Assembly: GCF_900163695.1 (NCBI RefSeq)
Contig: NZ_FUIC01000018.1
Location: 1 to 64,000 of the forward strand
Reading direction: 5' to 3'
Source of the DNA: Gulosibacter sp. 10
GTDB taxonomy: Bacteria; Actinomycetota; Actinomycetes; Actinomycetales; Microbacteriaceae
DNA length: 64,000 bases
How positions within the stretch are numbered: position 1 is the stretch's first letter; the number at the start of each line of letters is the position of its first letter. Shown piece by piece: positions 63,269 to 64,000 of the stretch. The notes beneath the pieces are model-generated. The model did no database searches, had not been told where the DNA came from, and saw nothing but the letters and a program-made list of their open reading frames with translations. A program made the translations under genes and the position numbers.

Positions 63269-63973
63269 GTGGACGCCCAAACGCTGCAACGCCGCTATCT
63301 CGATCTGACGACGCCGCACGTCGCCGACGCCATGATGCGCCTCGACATTCCGGTTCGTCCGGCCCCTGCGGGCATCGGTCCGCTGTGGAAGGGCACGCAT
63401 ATCGTGGGCAGGGCGCTGCCGGCCCGGCACACGGGCAGCGTCGAGGTGTTTCTCGAAGCCGTTCAGCGGGCCGATCCGGGAGACGTCCTCGTGGTCGATA
63501 ACGATGGTCGTGCGGATGAGGCCTGCGTGGGCGACCTCATCGCCTTGGAAACGGCCCGAGCGGGACTGGCGGGAATCGTGATCTGGGGGTTGCATCGCGA
63601 TACCGGCGAGCTGCGGGACATCGGCCTCCCCGTCTTCAGCTGCGGCGCGTTCCCCGTCGGGCCGCAGCGCCTCGACCCGCGGCCCGAGGACGCGACCGTC
63701 GTCGCGTGCATCGGGGGCCATCGAGTCACCGGAGAGGACGCCGTGCTCGGCGATGACGACGGCGTGCTGTTCCTGCCGTTGGCACGAGCCGAGGAGGTGG
63801 CCGAAACAGCTCGAGAGATTCGGGATGCCGAGCGCCGGCAGGCCGCGAGCATGCGAGCCGGAAGCAGCCTGCGCGCGCAGACCCGGTTTGACGAGTTCCT
63901 GGCCGCGCGCGACCGAGACGGGACCACTTTCCGGCAGCACCTGCGCGCCGTCGGCGGCGAGGTCGAGGAATGA
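63269..63973 (+). CDS. RraA-like/HMG aldolase family protein
   Basis: A 234-aa protein of the RraA fold: [88 protein letters not shown], with the Gly-Asp-x4-Arg-Asp-type metal-site region. Relatives include the RNase E inhibitor RraA and 4-hydroxy-4-methyl-2-oxoglutarate aldolase; in an actinobacterium lacking classical RNase E regulation, an aldolase role is more likely. GTG 63269 has GAAAGGAA 6 bases upstream. It may be cotranscribed with Lrp. Confidence 0.85.
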   Translation: MDAQTLQRRYLDLTTPHVADAMMRLDIPVRPAPAGIGPLWKGTHIVGRALPARHTGSVEVFLEAVQRADPGDVLVVDNDGRADEACVGDLIALETARAGLAGIVIWGLHRDTGELRDIGLPVFSCGAFPVGPQRLDPRPEDATVVACIGGHRVTGEDAVLGDDDGVLFLPLARAEEVAETAREIRDAERRQAASMRAGSSLRAQTRFDEFLAARDRDGTTFRQHLRAVGGEVEE

Positions 63974-64000
63974 TAGCCCCACATCGACGGTCCGGGCATG

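Overview
The window is visibly GC-rich (roughly 70% by eye) and gene-dense, with many 4-bp ATGA/GTGA/TTGA overlaps and frequent GTG/TTG starts. The FhaA/FhaB pair, the Asp23/DUF6286 envelope-stress operon, the coproheme-type ferrochelatase, the RhtA-like exporter and the regulator repertoire all point to an actinobacterium, most likely Microbacteriaceae. The family assignment is inference from gene content, not a database match.

Layout. 1-1255: fhaB (cut by the window edge) and fhaA, tRNA-Leu(CAG) and a strong hairpin. 1325-1380: a 20-bp tandem repeat. 1625-9864: thiamine block, with a TPP riboswitch, thiC and a GMC oxidoreductase on the plus strand, facing a YkoE-type ECF transporter (S, fused A-A, T) and an LLM monooxygenase on the minus strand. 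10020-13307: YaeQ, a decayed RelE toxin with its antitoxin, and a TetR regulator divergent from a lone beta-ketoacyl synthase with twin operators. 13553-17684: an operon of Asp23/Gls24 and membrane-anchor proteins with an ECF sigma factor and an Asp23 protein fused to what looks like a degenerate anti-sigma domain. 17715-22833: MarR/ferrochelatase, SDR, RhtA-like exporter and a pyrimidine-dimer glycosylase.

23009-32037: a TetR regulator divergent from an overlapping operon of an Opp/Dpp-type importer (lipoprotein, two permeases, fused double ATPase) and two exporter-fold ABC half-transporters, behind a Fur/Zur-like palindrome. 32169-38326: a large unknown membrane protein, a DUF4232 lipoprotein-like protein, a CxCC-containing CobW GTPase, a methyltransferase, a thioredoxin-reductase-like enzyme and a cupin regulator. 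38411-38926: a RelE/Phd toxin-antitoxin pair. 39549-48092: a second transport locus, with TetR, two ABC half-transporters, an MptD-type ECF module and an MFS protein, again behind a GTTATC-type palindrome. These two loci together look like metal-chelate (metallophore or siderophore) acquisition without biosynthesis genes.

48117-58724: Nudix hydrolase, MarR with a DHA2 drug exporter and its promoter/operator, the 5-oxoprolinase operon (pxpA, fused pxpBC) with a biotin carboxylase-carrier fusion, methionine aminopeptidase with a divergent XRE regulator, then a toxin-antitoxin graveyard (antitoxin plus truncated PIN toxin, a biotinyl-domain fragment, an orphan RHH antitoxin). 58899-63973: a large Orn/Lys/Arg-decarboxylase-type PLP enzyme, a PhzF-like isomerase, an Lrp/AsnC regulator and an RraA-like protein.

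A family of about 55-bp near-perfect palindromes sharing GATGCGTCGCA arms occurs five times between 20.8 and 36 kb, always between genes. No CRISPR array, insertion sequence, rRNA or prophage structural gene was seen.
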